Assembly (NCBI GenBank): GCA_019137195.1
Contig: JAGVSR010000147.1
Span: 18,957-82,956 of the forward strand
From: Alphaproteobacteria bacterium
Lineage (GTDB): Bacteria > Pseudomonadota > Alphaproteobacteria > Rhizobiales > Hyphomicrobiaceae
Length of the DNA: 64,000 nt
Reading direction: 5' to 3'
In this document: piece after piece, positions 16,729 through 26,661 of the stretch
Position numbering within the stretch: the first letter of the stretch is position 1
Layout of the letters: every line of letters starts with the position of its first letter
Program-made: the position numbers and the translations under genes
Notes under the pieces: model-generated
Seen by the model: only the letters and a program-made list of their open reading frames with translations
What the model was told of the DNA's origin: nothing
The model's database searches: none

Positions 16729-17355
16729 CTATTGGCCGATCTTCCTCTTGATCGATCCGACGGCGGCGTCGAATGCCGCCTCTATATCCAAGTTGCTCGT
16801 GTCGAGCAAGACCGCATCGGTTGCGGCTTTGAGGGGCGCGACAGACCGTCCGCTGTCGCGCTCGTCACGGGCTCGGATGTCGGCGAGAACGGCCTCGTAA
16901 CCGATCGGATCCCCCTTGGCCTGCAGTTCGAGGAACCGGCGCCGCGCCCGCTCCTCGGATGAAGCCGTGACGAACAGCTTCACGTCGGCATCCGGGCAGA
17001 CGACGGTGCCGATGTCGCGGCCGTCGAGGACGGCGCCACCCGGCTGGGCCGCGAAGGCGCGCTGGTAGGCAAGCAGCGCCGCCCTCACCTCCGGGATCTT
17101 GGCCACAATGGAAGCCGCGTCCCCGGCCGCCGCACCACGCAAGGCCGGGTCGTCGAAGGACGCCGCATCGAGACCAGAGGCCGCCGCTTTGGCCGCCCAG
17201 ACGTCGTCGAGCCTGAAGCCGGCCCTCGCCACGTCCCGGGCCACGGCCCGGTAGAGGAGCCCGGTGTCGAGGCACGGCAGCCCGAAGTGCTCCCCGACCT
17301 TTTTCGCCAGCGTTCCCTTGCCCGAGGCCGCCGGTCCGTCGATGGCGATTATCAT
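16729..17355 (-). CDS. cmk: Cytidylate kinase
   Basis: Cmk phosphorylates CMP and dCMP using ATP. The 208-residue protein has the P-loop [18 protein letters not shown] at its start, [39 protein letters not shown] and [10 protein letters not shown], all standard for the family. The ATG at 17355 is preceded by GGGAGGAAAG; an earlier ATG at 17382 adds nine residues and looks wrong. It heads the cmk-rpsA-sppA-ihfB-lapA cluster. The aroA gene often found upstream of cmk is absent; two PilZ genes point away from it instead. Confidence 0.95.
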   Translation of the reverse strand: MIIAIDGPAASGKGTLAKKVGEHFGLPCLDTGLLYRAVARDVARAGFRLDDVWAAKAAASGLDAASFDDPALRGAAAGDAASIVAKIPEVRAALLAYQRAFAAQPGGAVLDGRDIGTVVCPDADVKLFVTASSEERARRRFLELQAKGDPIGYEAVLADIRARDERDSGRSVAPLKAATDAVLLDTSNLDIEAAFDAAVGSIKRKIGQ

Positions 17356-17518
17356 GGCGTCTTTCCTCCCGTCCGGGCGCAAGCTTGGTAGGCCAGCCGC
17401 GCGCGAGCGAAGACGGTGTCGGCACGCCTCCGTGGGCTCCCAACTGGAAATGTCGGCAGGCCGCTAGCAAGTGCCCGACCCCCGCCGCGCGGTCAAGTGC
17501 CCCCCGGCGGCACGCCAG

Positions 17519-17533
17519 TTAACTCAAATCTAA
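17519..17533. promoter_or_regulatory. Near-consensus CtrA-type site upstream of the first PilZ gene
   Basis: TTAA (17519-17522), seven bases, then CTAA (17530-17533) matches the TTAA-N7-TTAA CtrA box at seven of eight positions. It lies 70 bases upstream of the first PilZ gene. One mismatch makes this only a candidate. Confidence 0.35.
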
Positions 17534-17603
17534 GGATGGAGTTGCTGATAAGGCGGGTGCGTCCTAATACTTCGTTTACGAGATCCGGGATCGGAGAGAC
17601 CCA

Positions 17604-17882
17604 ATGCAGCCCGAGCCCTCTGTCAATCTTCGCCGCCGCCAGCTGCTCCGGCGCGGCAAGATCATTTTCAACAACCGCATGTCTGTGTTCGACTGCGCTG
17701 TCCTCAAGCGGACGAGCGAAGGCGCCGAGCTCCTCATGGAGAGCACGCTCGGGGTGCCCCAGACCTTCGAGCTCAAGCTCGAGCCGGCCGGCGAGCGGTT
17801 CTATTGCGCGCTTGCCTGGCGCAAGGAGAAGGTGATCGGAGTTCTGTTCGAGACCCTGGGCGGCAGGACGGAACGATCCTGA
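17604..17882 (+). CDS. Small PilZ-domain protein (first of a tandem pair)
   Basis: The 92-residue protein consists of a PilZ-like domain: RRRQLLRRGKIIFNNRMSVFDCAVLKRTSEGAELLME contains an arginine-rich RxxxR-type segment and a degenerate D/NxSxxG position (KRTSEGAEL), the two elements that bind cyclic di-GMP in canonical members. Because the second motif departs from consensus, ligand binding is uncertain. It resembles its downstream neighbour closely (FNNRMSVFDC versus FNHHASVFDC), so the pair arose by duplication. PilZ proteins act as cytoplasmic second-messenger effectors or adaptors. Confidence 0.8.
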   Translation: MQPEPSVNLRRRQLLRRGKIIFNNRMSVFDCAVLKRTSEGAELLMESTLGVPQTFELKLEPAGERFYCALAWRKEKVIGVLFETLGGRTERS

Positions 17883-17957
17883 GCCACCGCCTTAACCGGA
17901 AATAGAAGGGATGCCCCGTAGAGTTGCGGTTTCCGTCGTCGCTCGCGGAGGATCCCC

Positions 17958-18224
17958 ATGGTCTCCCCACCCGGCGCTTTGCATCACGCGCATAAGCACC
18001 TCTTGAAGCGCGCCAAGATCGTCTTCAACCATCATGCGTCGGTGTTCGACTGCGTCATCGCCCACCGCTCGCGGGACGGTGCCGAGCTGTGGCTCGACAG
18101 CACGTTCGGCGTGCCTGATCGCTTCGAGCTGCGCCTTGAGCCCGGCGAGGGCCTCGTTCCCTGCGAGGTTCTGACCCGCACCGAGGACGGGCTCGTCGTG
18201 ACGTTTGTCTCGGACGACGAGTAG
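17958..18224 (+). CDS. Small PilZ-domain protein (second of a tandem pair)
   Basis: The 88-residue paralogue of the preceding gene starts HHAHKHLLKRAKIVFNHHASVFDCVIAHRSRDGAELWLDSTFGVPDRFELRLEP. The RSRDGAEL segment stands where D/NxSxxG is expected, and the arginine-rich segment is replaced by histidines and lysines (HLLKRAK), so cyclic di-GMP binding may be lost or altered. A 75-base gap separates the two genes, leaving room for a separate start of transcription. It converges on the hydroxybutyryl-CoA dehydrogenase gene. Confidence 0.78.
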   Translation: MVSPPGALHHAHKHLLKRAKIVFNHHASVFDCVIAHRSRDGAELWLDSTFGVPDRFELRLEPGEGLVPCEVLTRTEDGLVVTFVSDDE

Positions 18225-18271
18225 CGAACCTCGGGTTTGCGGCCTTGTGACCGGCTGGGCTGCCGATTGCC

Positions 18272-19198
<927 letters not shown>

Positions 19199-19335
19199 GG
19201 AATGCGTCCTTTTCGATTTCGTGTAGCGCCGCCGCTTCGAAGCGGCGCGGGCATTCGGAACTCTTGCTTCAACGACGTACGAGGCGTCTTGGTCGTTGGT
19301 GCCCGCGTGTCTCCGTCGGGCACCGTTTGTGCTTC

Positions 19336-20280
19336 TTACGAGCGGGCCTTGCCGAGCTCGGTCGCCAGCTCGGGCAGCGCCTGAAACAGGTCTGCGACGA
19401 GCCCATAGTCGGCAACCTGGAAGATCGGCGCCTCGGGATCCTTGTTGATGGCGACGATCACCTTGGAGTCCTTCATGCCGGCGAGATGCTGAATTGCGCC
19501 CGAGATGCCGACCGCGACATAGAGGTCTGGCGCCACCACCTTGCCGGTCTGACCGACCTGCCAGTCGTTCGGCACGAAGCCGGCATCGACCGCGGCGCGC
19601 GAGGCTCCCATGGCCGCGCCGAGCTTGTCGGCGACGGGCTCGAGGTAGGTCTTGAAATTCTCGCCGTTGGCCATGCCGCGGCCGCCCGAGACGATGATCT
19701 TGGCGCTCGTGAGCTCCGGCCTGTCGGACTTGGAGAGCTCCTGCGAGACGAAGCTCGATTTGCCCTTGGCTGCCGGCGCATTGACCGTCTCGATCGCCGC
19801 TGCACCGCCTTCGGCCGCCGCCGCGAACGCTGCCGTGCGCACGGTGATGATCTTCTTCGACTGCGTGCATTGCACGGTCTGGATGGCGTTGCCGGCATAG
19901 ATCGGCCGCTCGAACGTATCGGCGGAGACGACCTTGATGATGTCCGACACCTGCATCACGTCGAGCATTGCCGCCACGCGAGGCAGGATGTTCTTACCCG
20001 CGGTGGTCGATGGCGCGACGATGGCGTCGTAGCCCGCCGCCAGCGAAACGATCAGGGCCGCCATCTCCTCGGCCAGTTGGTTGGCGAGATGCGGCGCATC
20101 GGCAACCAGCACCTTGGAGACGCCGGCGAGCTTGGACGCAGCGTCGGCCGCGCCTTTGCAGCCCGAGCCCGCCACGAGCACATGGAGCTCGCCGCCCATC
20201 TGCGCGGCGGCCGTGACCGCCTTGGCGGTCGCGGCGCCGAGACTCTGGTTGTGATGGTCGGCAACGACGAGAACAGCCAT
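19336..20280 (-). CDS. etfA: Electron transfer flavoprotein subunit alpha
   Basis: EtfA with EtfB forms the FAD/AMP heterodimer that carries electrons from acyl-CoA and other dehydrogenases to ETF-ubiquinone oxidoreductase. The 314-residue protein has the N-terminal adenine-nucleotide-like domain (AVLVVADHHNQSLGAATAKAV) and the conserved FAD-binding C-domain (IIVSGGRGMANGENFKTYLEPVADKLG, VGQTGKVVAPDLYVAVGISGAIQHLAG, VIVAINKDPEAPIFQVADYGLVADLF). Its ATG overlaps the etfB stop by one base (TGATG), indicating translational coupling. Confidence 0.96.
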   Translation of the reverse strand: MAVLVVADHHNQSLGAATAKAVTAAAQMGGELHVLVAGSGCKGAADAASKLAGVSKVLVADAPHLANQLAEEMAALIVSLAAGYDAIVAPSTTAGKNILPRVAAMLDVMQVSDIIKVVSADTFERPIYAGNAIQTVQCTQSKKIITVRTAAFAAAAEGGAAAIETVNAPAAKGKSSFVSQELSKSDRPELTSAKIIVSGGRGMANGENFKTYLEPVADKLGAAMGASRAAVDAGFVPNDWQVGQTGKVVAPDLYVAVGISGAIQHLAGMKDSKVIVAINKDPEAPIFQVADYGLVADLFQALPELATELGKARS

Positions 20281-21035
20281 CAGATTACCCCCGCCTCGTT
20301 CTTGAGCTTTGCCACCAGCTGCGCCACATCGGCGACTTTGACGCCGGCCTTGCGTACCGGCGGCTCAGTGGTCTTGAGCACCTTGAGGCGGGGAGCAATG
20401 TCGACGCCGAGCTCGGCAGGCTTCTTCACGTCGAGCGGCTTCTTCTTCGCCTTCATGATGTTGGGCAGCGAAGGATAGCGCGGCTCGTTCAGTCGGAGGT
20501 CGGTCGTGACGATCGCCGGCAGCGAGAGCTTCAGCGTCTCGAGACCGCCATCGACCTCGCGCGTGACGGTGACCGCGCCGGCGTCCGGCACAACCTTGGA
20601 GGCGAATGTAGCTTGCGGCCAGTCGAGCAGCGCCGCCAGCATCTGGCCGGTCTGGTTGCAGTCGTCGTCGATGGCCTGCTTGCCGAGCACGACGAGATCG
20701 GGCTTCTCCGCCTCCACGACGGACTTGAGGAGCTTGGCGACCGCGAGTGGCTCGACGATGTCGGCGTCTCCGGTCTCGACCAGGATGCCGCGGTCGGCAC
20801 CGATCGCCATGGCGGTACGCAGTGTCTCTTGCGCCTTGGTCGGCCCGACCGACACGACCACGACCTCGGTCGAGGCATCCGTCTCCTTGATGCGGACGGC
20901 TTCCTCGACGGCGATCTCGTCGAAGGGATTCATCGACATCTTGACATTGGCGAGCTCGATTCCCGAGCCGTCGCCTTTGACGCGGATCTTCACCGCGTAG
21001 TCGACCACGCGTTTGACCGCCACCAGAATTTTCAT
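20280..21035 (-). CDS. etfB: Electron transfer flavoprotein subunit beta
   Basis: The 251-residue protein begins [19 protein letters not shown] and contains [20 protein letters not shown], the AMP-binding [25 protein letters not shown] segment and the recognition-loop region [40 protein letters not shown]. These are all standard for EtfB, where the loop helps anchor partner dehydrogenases. The ATG at 21035 fits the family; an upstream extension of 44 codons has no homology-like content. It is the first gene of the etfB-etfA-hbd operon. Confidence 0.96.
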   Translation of the reverse strand: MKILVAVKRVVDYAVKIRVKGDGSGIELANVKMSMNPFDEIAVEEAVRIKETDASTEVVVVSVGPTKAQETLRTAMAIGADRGILVETGDADIVEPLAVAKLLKSVVEAEKPDLVVLGKQAIDDDCNQTGQMLAALLDWPQATFASKVVPDAGAVTVTREVDGGLETLKLSLPAIVTTDLRLNEPRYPSLPNIMKAKKKPLDVKKPAELGVDIAPRLKVLKTTEPPVRKAGVKVADVAQLVAKLKNEAGVI

Positions 21036-21343
21036 GCCCGCGCTGCTCCCCGGCAGACTTGTTGGACGTCTTTCATTTTTCCGCCATCGAAGGCTGGTTG
21101 GATCCCGGTTGTGCAGCGCCACGAGACTGCCGCGACCGATAGCCGAAAGCTCCGCACCGAGGCTCACCCACCCGCCTTCGCAACTGCGAAGAACGGAGCC
21201 TACGGGCGCCCCCTGGGCAAGTCAATGCGCTGCCGTGCAGCATAAGCGGAAAAGGGTTTCTCTCCCCCGGATAAGTCCGCGCACGGGCCAAATCGCCGGA
21301 CTCCCTCGCAGCGGCGCGCCCACCGACCCTCGAACAACGAGGG
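21036..21343. other. Leader region upstream of etfB
   Basis: These 308 bases lie between the rhomboid stop and the etfB start. They should hold the etfB promoter. An 8-base inverted repeat with a 5-base loop (21325-21345) overlaps the rhomboid stop codon but has no U-tract, so it is only a weak terminator candidate. I see no gene here. Confidence 0.5.
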
Positions 21344-22114
21344 TCACGCCCGGCTCAGTGCCTTGTCGAACAGCGGCACGTCCGGTCGCTTCATGAGCGT
21401 GATCAGGATCGCCCCCGCGATCAGCCCGCCGATGTGGGCCCACCAGGCGACCGGCCCCTCCTGGGGCAACATGACCATGACCACCTGCATCAGAACCCAG
21501 AGACCAAGTGCATAGACCGCATAGATCCTGAGCGGAATGACGCGCAGCGCCAGGACCCAGACCATGACCCGGGGGTGCAGCATGAGATACGCGGCGATGA
21601 CGCCGGCAACCGCCCCGCTGGCCCCGATCAGCGGCGCCTGCGACAGCAGGACCGGCTCCGTGATCCCCGCCTGGGCCGCAACGTCGGCTGGAACGAGCGC
21701 ATTTCCGCTGCTGACCACCAGAGAATGTACGAGGCCGGCCGCAATGCCGCACATGAGGTAGAAGGCGAGGAACCGCCCGTGCCCCATGGCGTCCTCGACG
21801 TTGTCGCCGAACACCCAAAGGAAGGCCATATTGCCGATGAGGTGTAGCCACCCGCCGTGGAAGAACATGTAGGTGACGAGGGTCGCGGGCTCGGGGATGA
21901 AGCCGAAATCGACGCTCTGCGAAACATTGGGCTGCGGTAGGTAGGTCTGCAGAAGCTCCCACGGAATGAGGGAGAAGGACGCCAGCGCTCGACCATCGAC
22001 GCCGCCAGCCTGGTCGAGTAGGAACACGAGCACGTTGAGAACGATCAGGGACACCGTAACATACTGAAAATGAATGTTCTTTAGGGCATTCTCGTCATGA
22101 ACGGGCACGAACAT
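21344..22114 (-). CDS. Rhomboid-family intramembrane serine protease
   Basis: The 256-residue protein is almost entirely hydrophobic, with about six membrane helices. It has the rhomboid signatures: HGGWLHLIGNMAFLWVFGDNVEDAMGHGRFLAFYL (conserved histidines and asparagine), the catalytic serine in IGASGAVAGVIAAYLMLHP, and the catalytic histidine in WWAHIGGLIAGAIL. Rhomboids cut substrates within the membrane. The gene lies between the cobalamin adenosyltransferase and etfB on the same strand; the association with etfB does not reveal its substrate. Confidence 0.93.
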   Translation of the reverse strand: MFVPVHDENALKNIHFQYVTVSLIVLNVLVFLLDQAGGVDGRALASFSLIPWELLQTYLPQPNVSQSVDFGFIPEPATLVTYMFFHGGWLHLIGNMAFLWVFGDNVEDAMGHGRFLAFYLMCGIAAGLVHSLVVSSGNALVPADVAAQAGITEPVLLSQAPLIGASGAVAGVIAAYLMLHPRVMVWVLALRVIPLRIYAVYALGLWVLMQVVMVMLPQEGPVAWWAHIGGLIAGAILITLMKRPDVPLFDKALSRA

Positions 22115-22201
22115 GTGCGTTTCCCCTGAAAGCTGATGGCTGCGGACCGCGGAAGGCCTGACAAGTCCGAACGATGACGGAGGATCGAGGCGAGTGAGCC
22201 A

Positions 22202-22780
22202 TTACCGGTTCTGCCCCGGCACCCACAGCACGTCCGACTTGCCCCGGTCGTTGACGTAGCGGCTGGCGACGAACAGAAAATCAGACAGCCGATTGATGTA
22301 CTTGAGGGCCGCCGGGCTCACCGGCTCTCCTTTGGCCGCCGCCAGGGTCACCATCTCGCGCTCCGCACGCCGACTGACCGTCCGCGCCACATGGAGCGCC
22401 GCCGCCGCGGGACTTCCCCCTGGAAGAATAAATGACTTCAGTGGCTTAAGCTCAGAGTTCAGCTCATCGATCTCGGCCTCGATGCGTGCCACCTGCTCAT
22501 CCGACACCCTGAGCGGCTGATAGCTCAGCGGCTCCCCTCGGTCCGGCACGCACAGGTCGGCGCCGAGATCGAAAAGGTCGTTCTGGATGCGCTCGAGCTT
22601 GACGTCGACGCCCTGCTGTCCGGCGAGAAAGGTGCGGGCGACGCCGATGGCCGCGTTCGTCTCGTCGACAGTGCCGTAGGCCGCGATGCGTAGCGCGTCC
22701 TTGCGCACTCGCTCACCCGTCCCGAGCCCCGTCGTCCCGTCGTCGCCGGTCTTCGTGTAGATCTTGTTCAGTTTGACCAT
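22202..22780 (-). CDS. Cob(I)yrinic acid a,c-diamide adenosyltransferase (PduO type)
   Basis: This enzyme transfers the adenosyl group of ATP to cob(I)alamin to make adenosylcobalamin. The 192-residue protein starts with the ATP-binding motif KIYTKTGDDGTTGLGTGERVRKDALR. It continues with YGTVDETNAAIGVAR, FDLGADLCVP, and the C-terminal FILPGGSPAAAALHVARTVSRRAER and YINRLSDFLFVASRYVN. All are typical of the PduO family. The ATG at 22780 fits the family; 33 upstream in-frame codons are low complexity. It probably supplies cofactor for enzymes such as methylmalonyl-CoA mutase. Confidence 0.94.
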   Translation of the reverse strand: MVKLNKIYTKTGDDGTTGLGTGERVRKDALRIAAYGTVDETNAAIGVARTFLAGQQGVDVKLERIQNDLFDLGADLCVPDRGEPLSYQPLRVSDEQVARIEAEIDELNSELKPLKSFILPGGSPAAAALHVARTVSRRAEREMVTLAAAKGEPVSPAALKYINRLSDFLFVASRYVNDRGKSDVLWVPGQNR

Positions 22781-23050
22781 GAGGTAGTCGTTTGCTCGTC
22801 GGTTTCGCGCGGCGCCTGGCGGGCTCCCGGGCATCGCGGCGGGAGGATAGAGCGTGGGTGGCGCCGCTGCAAACGCCATTGCACCAGGCCGCGAATACCT
22901 TCATGCCATCATCAAGCCGTCAGAAATAGATTCGCCGTATTTCTCGGTGCTTATGCGAAGGCTCTACACCGCCGCCGGGTCCGGGATCGGCCGCCGGGTG
23001 GCCGGTCTAGCTGAGACGTTTCTTCCCTGCTTGCCCGAGGACTGGAAGGC

Positions 23051-24526
23051 GTGAGACGGACCACCGTGCCGAAGAAGCTTGGACCCGGACTGGCCGTTGC
23101 GGTGCCGCTCGTGCTCATGGCCGTGCCGAGCTCGTTCGCCGAGGACCAGCCAACCCCGCCGCCAGCGTCCTCCTCGGCCCTCTCGGCGAGCGAGCTGCAG
23201 AAAGCCATCGAGAGCCGCAACAAGGAGCTGGAAAGCAAGAAAGAGAGCCAGAAGTCGCTCGACGCCGAGCTGGTCAACCTGAACGAGCGCCTGCTCGAGG
23301 CCGCTGCCCGCGTCCAGACCCACGAAGGCAAGCTGACCGGTATCGAAGGCCGCATCGGCGAGTTCGAGGTGCAGGAGAAGATCCTGCGCGGCTCGCTCGC
23401 CGAGCGCGAGGGCGAGTTGTCGGAGCTCCTGGCCGCCCTGCAGCGCATGGGCCGCAACCCCCCGCCGGTCATGATCACCAAGCGTGAGGACGCGCTCGAG
23501 ATGGTGCGTAGCGCCATGCTGCTCGCCACCGCCTTCCCGAGCCTCAAGGGTCAGGCCAACGAGGTCGCGGTGAAGCTCGAAAGCCTGGTCCAGGTCATGG
23601 ACGGGCTCAAGGCAGAGAAAGCCAAGCAGGAGAAGGAAAACGCCGCGCTTAGCGAGCAGAGAACGGCGCTCGCCGGGCTCATGGCCGAGAAGAAGCGCTC
23701 GCGCAACGCGCTCCAGGCCGAGATCGCCGAGCTGTCCAAGGGCGTCGCCGAGATGGCCAAGACCGCAAGCGGCCTGAAGGAGCTGATCGCCAAGACCGAC
23801 TCCGCCGTGAAGCCGCAGACGGGGCTCGCCGCCTACGACGCCGAGGTCAAGGCGACCGAGAGCGCCTCCGCTGCGGAAGGGCCGCAAACGCCCGCCGGCG
23901 AAGCGCTGGCAGCTGCCCCCGCACCGCCCGCTGCGGCACCGGCCGCCGACGCCGCGGCCAAGCCGACCGAGGTGGCCTTGAACGTGCCGCCGAAGGCACC
24001 GGAGGCCCCGAAGGCCCCCGAGCCCATGTTCGAGCTGGCGCCGGCCGCGACTGCCTCCCTCGTTCCCGGGAGCGCAGGCCGCATCAAGCCGGCCATCGCC
24101 TTTGCCAGCGCCAAGGGCCGCCTGCCGCTACCGGCGCAGGGCCGCCGCGCGCTCACGTACGGAGATAAAACCCAGTCCGGCAACACCTCCCAGGGCATTG
24201 TGCTCGAGACGAGGGCGAATGCTCAGGTGACGTCCCCGTGCGACGGCTGGGTCGTGTGGTCAGGAGAGTTCAGAAGTTACGGCCAACTCTTGATAATCAA
24301 TGCCGGCGGCGGGTATCATGTGCTTCTGGCAGGTCTCTCGCAGATCGATGTCCAGCCTGGGCAGTTCGTGCTTGCGGCCGAACCGGTCGGTACAATGGGT
24401 GGTCTGCCGAAATCCTCTCCAGGAAGTGCTGAAACGAATGGCCCCGTGCTCTATGTAGAGTTCCGTAAGGACGGCGATCCCGTCGACCCTGACCCGTGGT
24501 GGGTGCAGCAGAAGGCTCAAAAATGA
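23051..24526 (+). CDS. EnvC-like murein hydrolase activator
   Basis: The 491-residue protein starts at a GTG, has a signal peptide (cleavage likely after SSFA, near residue 30) and a long coiled coil (about residues 43-260, rich in E, K, A and L). An Ala/Pro-rich linker and a LytM/M23 domain (about 360-491) follow. The M23 domain lacks the zinc ligands of active endopeptidases: the region GIVLETRANAQVTSPCDGWVVWSGEFRSYGQLLIINAGGGYHVLLAGL has no HxH or HxxxD motif. It should therefore act by activating periplasmic amidases during division, as EnvC does. Its stop overlaps the ctpA start (ATGA), so the two are cotranscribed. Confidence 0.9.
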   Translation: MRRTTVPKKLGPGLAVAVPLVLMAVPSSFAEDQPTPPPASSSALSASELQKAIESRNKELESKKESQKSLDAELVNLNERLLEAAARVQTHEGKLTGIEGRIGEFEVQEKILRGSLAEREGELSELLAALQRMGRNPPPVMITKREDALEMVRSAMLLATAFPSLKGQANEVAVKLESLVQVMDGLKAEKAKQEKENAALSEQRTALAGLMAEKKRSRNALQAEIAELSKGVAEMAKTASGLKELIAKTDSAVKPQTGLAAYDAEVKATESASAAEGPQTPAGEALAAAPAPPAAAPAADAAAKPTEVALNVPPKAPEAPKAPEPMFELAPAATASLVPGSAGRIKPAIAFASAKGRLPLPAQGRRALTYGDKTQSGNTSQGIVLETRANAQVTSPCDGWVVWSGEFRSYGQLLIINAGGGYHVLLAGLSQIDVQPGQFVLAAEPVGTMGGLPKSSPGSAETNGPVLYVEFRKDGDPVDPDPWWVQQKAQK

Positions 24527-25941
24527 TGCGCAAGACCGACTTCGCGTTTTGGACGTTCCTGATGATGGCGGTGCTGGCGGGTGCCACCACGGTCCTGAAC
24601 GTCTCGCGCACCTACTCGGCGACCTCGCCGAACTCCGAGCTCTACCGTCAGCTCGACCTGTTCGGCGACGTTTTCGAGCGCGTCCGCTCCGACTACGTCG
24701 AGAAGCCTGACGACGCCATGCTGGTCGAAAGCGCAATCAACGGCATGCTGGCCGCCCTCGATCCCCATTCCTCGTACATGAGCCCCAAGAACTACCGCGA
24801 CATGCAGGTGCAGACGCGCGGTGAGTTTGGAGGCCTCGGCATCGAGGTGACGATGGAGAACGGCGTCGTCAAGGTCGTCTCGCCCATCGACGACACGCCC
24901 GCAGCCAAGGCCGGTATTCTGGCCAACGATCTCATCACCCACCTCGACAACGAGCAGATCTCGGGTCTCACCCTCGAGCAGGCGGTCGAGAAGATGCGCG
25001 GACCGGTCAACACGCCGATCACGCTCACCGTCGTCCGCAAGGGCAAGGACGAGCCGTTCGACATCAAGGTCGTGCGCGACGTCATTCGCATCAACGCCGT
25101 CAAGGCCCGCGCCGAGGACGACATCGCCTACATCAAGATCACGACCTTCAACGAGCAGACCCATACCAACCTCGTTAAGGCCATCGACGAGCAGAAGAAG
25201 GCGATCGGCGACAGGCTCAGGGGCTACATCATCGACCTCCGGAACAATCCGGGTGGCCTCCTCGATCAGGCGATCGCCGTGTCCGACGACTTCCTCGACA
25301 AGGGAGCCATCGTGCTGACCAAGGGCCGCAACAACGAGGAGACCCAGCGCGCCCAGGCCCGTCCCGGCGAGGCCGTGGAAGGCAAGCCGGTCGTGGTCCT
25401 CATCAACGGAGGCTCGGCCTCTGCGTCCGAGATCGTTGCCGGTGCCCTCCAGGACCACAAGCGCGCCACCGTCATCGGTACGCGGTCGTTCGGCAAGGGG
25501 TCCGTGCAGACCATCATCCCGTTGGGTTCCAACGGCGCCATCCGCTTGACGACGGCGCGCTACTATACGCCGTCCAACCGCTCGATCCAGGCCAAGGGCA
25601 TCGACCCCGACATCCAGATCGAGGAGGAGCTGCCCGACGAGCTGAAGGGCAAGGTGGTCGAGAAGCCGCGCGGCGAGGCGAGCCTCAGGGGCCATCTCGC
25701 CAACCCGGACGCCAAGAACGGCGACAAGGGCGCCGAGCCAGCCGCCGAAGGCACCGAGAAGAAGCCCGAGGAAAGCGGTTCCTCCTCCTATGTGCCGAAG
25801 GAGCCCGAGAAGGACACCCAGCTCCAGTACGCCTTGAGCTTCCTGCGCGGCACTGCGACCGGCCCTGCCGTCGCAAAGCCCGCCGACGCGCCGGCTGCGA
25901 ACCCGGCTGAGCCCGGCAAGGAGACACCGGTTCCGAACTGA
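24523..25941 (+). CDS. ctpA: S41-family C-terminal processing peptidase CtpA
   Basis: This exported serine protease has an N-terminal signal anchor (DFAFWTFLMMAVLAGATTVL). A PDZ domain follows (about residues 85-170, GEFGGLGIEVTMENGVVKVVSP). The S41 catalytic core has the nucleophile serine in INGGSASASEIVAGALQD and the lysine in GTRSFGKGSVQTIIPL. A Lys/Glu/Pro-rich tail of some 100 residues contains LQYALSFLRG. The start at 24523 overlaps the envC stop by four bases. Family members trim or degrade periplasmic proteins, including murein hydrolases, which fits cotranscription with a hydrolase activator. The strong terminator after the gene closes the operon. Confidence 0.95.
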   Translation: MMRKTDFAFWTFLMMAVLAGATTVLNVSRTYSATSPNSELYRQLDLFGDVFERVRSDYVEKPDDAMLVESAINGMLAALDPHSSYMSPKNYRDMQVQTRGEFGGLGIEVTMENGVVKVVSPIDDTPAAKAGILANDLITHLDNEQISGLTLEQAVEKMRGPVNTPITLTVVRKGKDEPFDIKVVRDVIRINAVKARAEDDIAYIKITTFNEQTHTNLVKAIDEQKKAIGDRLRGYIIDLRNNPGGLLDQAIAVSDDFLDKGAIVLTKGRNNEETQRAQARPGEAVEGKPVVVLINGGSASASEIVAGALQDHKRATVIGTRSFGKGSVQTIIPLGSNGAIRLTTARYYTPSNRSIQAKGIDPDIQIEEELPDELKGKVVEKPRGEASLRGHLANPDAKNGDKGAEPAAEGTEKKPEESGSSSYVPKEPEKDTQLQYALSFLRGTATGPAVAKPADAPAANPAEPGKETPVPN

Positions 25942-25964
25942 CCCGGTCTCCAGCTCTGAAACCT

Positions 25965-25996
25965 GCGAGGGCGCCCGTGTGGCGCCCTTGCTTTTT
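25965..25996 (+). terminator. Rho-independent terminator of the envC-ctpA operon
   Basis: An 11-base stem (GCGAGGGCGCC, 25965-25975, with GGCGCCCTTGC, 25981-25991, one G-T pair) with a 5-base loop is followed directly by TTTTT. It begins 24 bases after the ctpA stop. Confidence 0.88.
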
Positions 25997-26055
25997 CGGC
26001 CGCGAGTTGATTTGACCTCGTTTGACGGTGAAGGCTTTCGAGGACACGTGCTCCC

Positions 26056-26565
26056 ATGACCGACCGGAAATCCGCACTCGGCTACCGTCCTTGTGTCGGC
26101 ATCATGGTCTTGAACCGCGACGGCCTCGTCTGGATTGGGCGCCGCCCGGACGCAAGAAACAGCCCCGAGGGCGCAGGCACCTGGTGGCAGATGCCCCAGG
26201 GAGGCATCGACGACGGAGAGGACGTGCGGGCGGCCGCGCGCCGCGAGCTCATCGAGGAGACCGGCATGCGCTCGGTCGAGTTCGTGGCCGAGAGCGCCGG
26301 CTGGCATTATTACGACCTCCCCGAGCACCTGCAGGGCAAGGTGTGGGGTGGTCGCTATCGCGGCCAGAAGCAGAAATGGGTCGCCCTCCGCTTCACGGGG
26401 GCCGACGCCGAGGTCGACCTCACGCCGCCCGACGGCCTCGAGGTCGAGTTTGACATGTGGCGGTGGGTGCCGATGGCCGACCTCGTCGACCTCATCGTGC
26501 CGTTCAAGCGCAAGGTCTACCGGGCCGTAGTCGAGGAGTTCCGCGACCTCGTCAAGCCGGTGTAG
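26056..26565 (+). CDS. rppH: RNA pyrophosphohydrolase RppH
   Basis: RppH removes pyrophosphate from the 5' end of mRNAs and so starts 5'-dependent decay. The 169-residue Nudix protein begins GYRPCVGIMVLNRDGLVWIGRR and has the complete Nudix box GGIDDGEDVRAAARRELIEETG. Further family features are YYDLPEHLQGKVWGGRYRGQKQKWVALRF and a C-terminal WRWVPMADLVDLIVPFKRKVYRAVVEEF. Length is normal. It follows ctpA but has its own unit after a terminator. The polysaccharide deacetylase gene often found between ctpA and rppH in rhizobia is absent. Confidence 0.96.
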   Translation: MTDRKSALGYRPCVGIMVLNRDGLVWIGRRPDARNSPEGAGTWWQMPQGGIDDGEDVRAAARRELIEETGMRSVEFVAESAGWHYYDLPEHLQGKVWGGRYRGQKQKWVALRFTGADAEVDLTPPDGLEVEFDMWRWVPMADLVDLIVPFKRKVYRAVVEEFRDLVKPV

Positions 26566-26661
26566 CGGGGCCTTCCCTATCAGGCACGCCGCCGCCGCCC
26601 GGCCGTCGGTCCCAATGTCGGCGTCCCGAACAAGAATCGGACCCGCCCCGGGCCAAGCGGC

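Noticed and set aside
21325..21345. Terminator after the rhomboid gene
   Set aside because: The 8-base stem overlaps the stop codon and is not followed by a U-tract.
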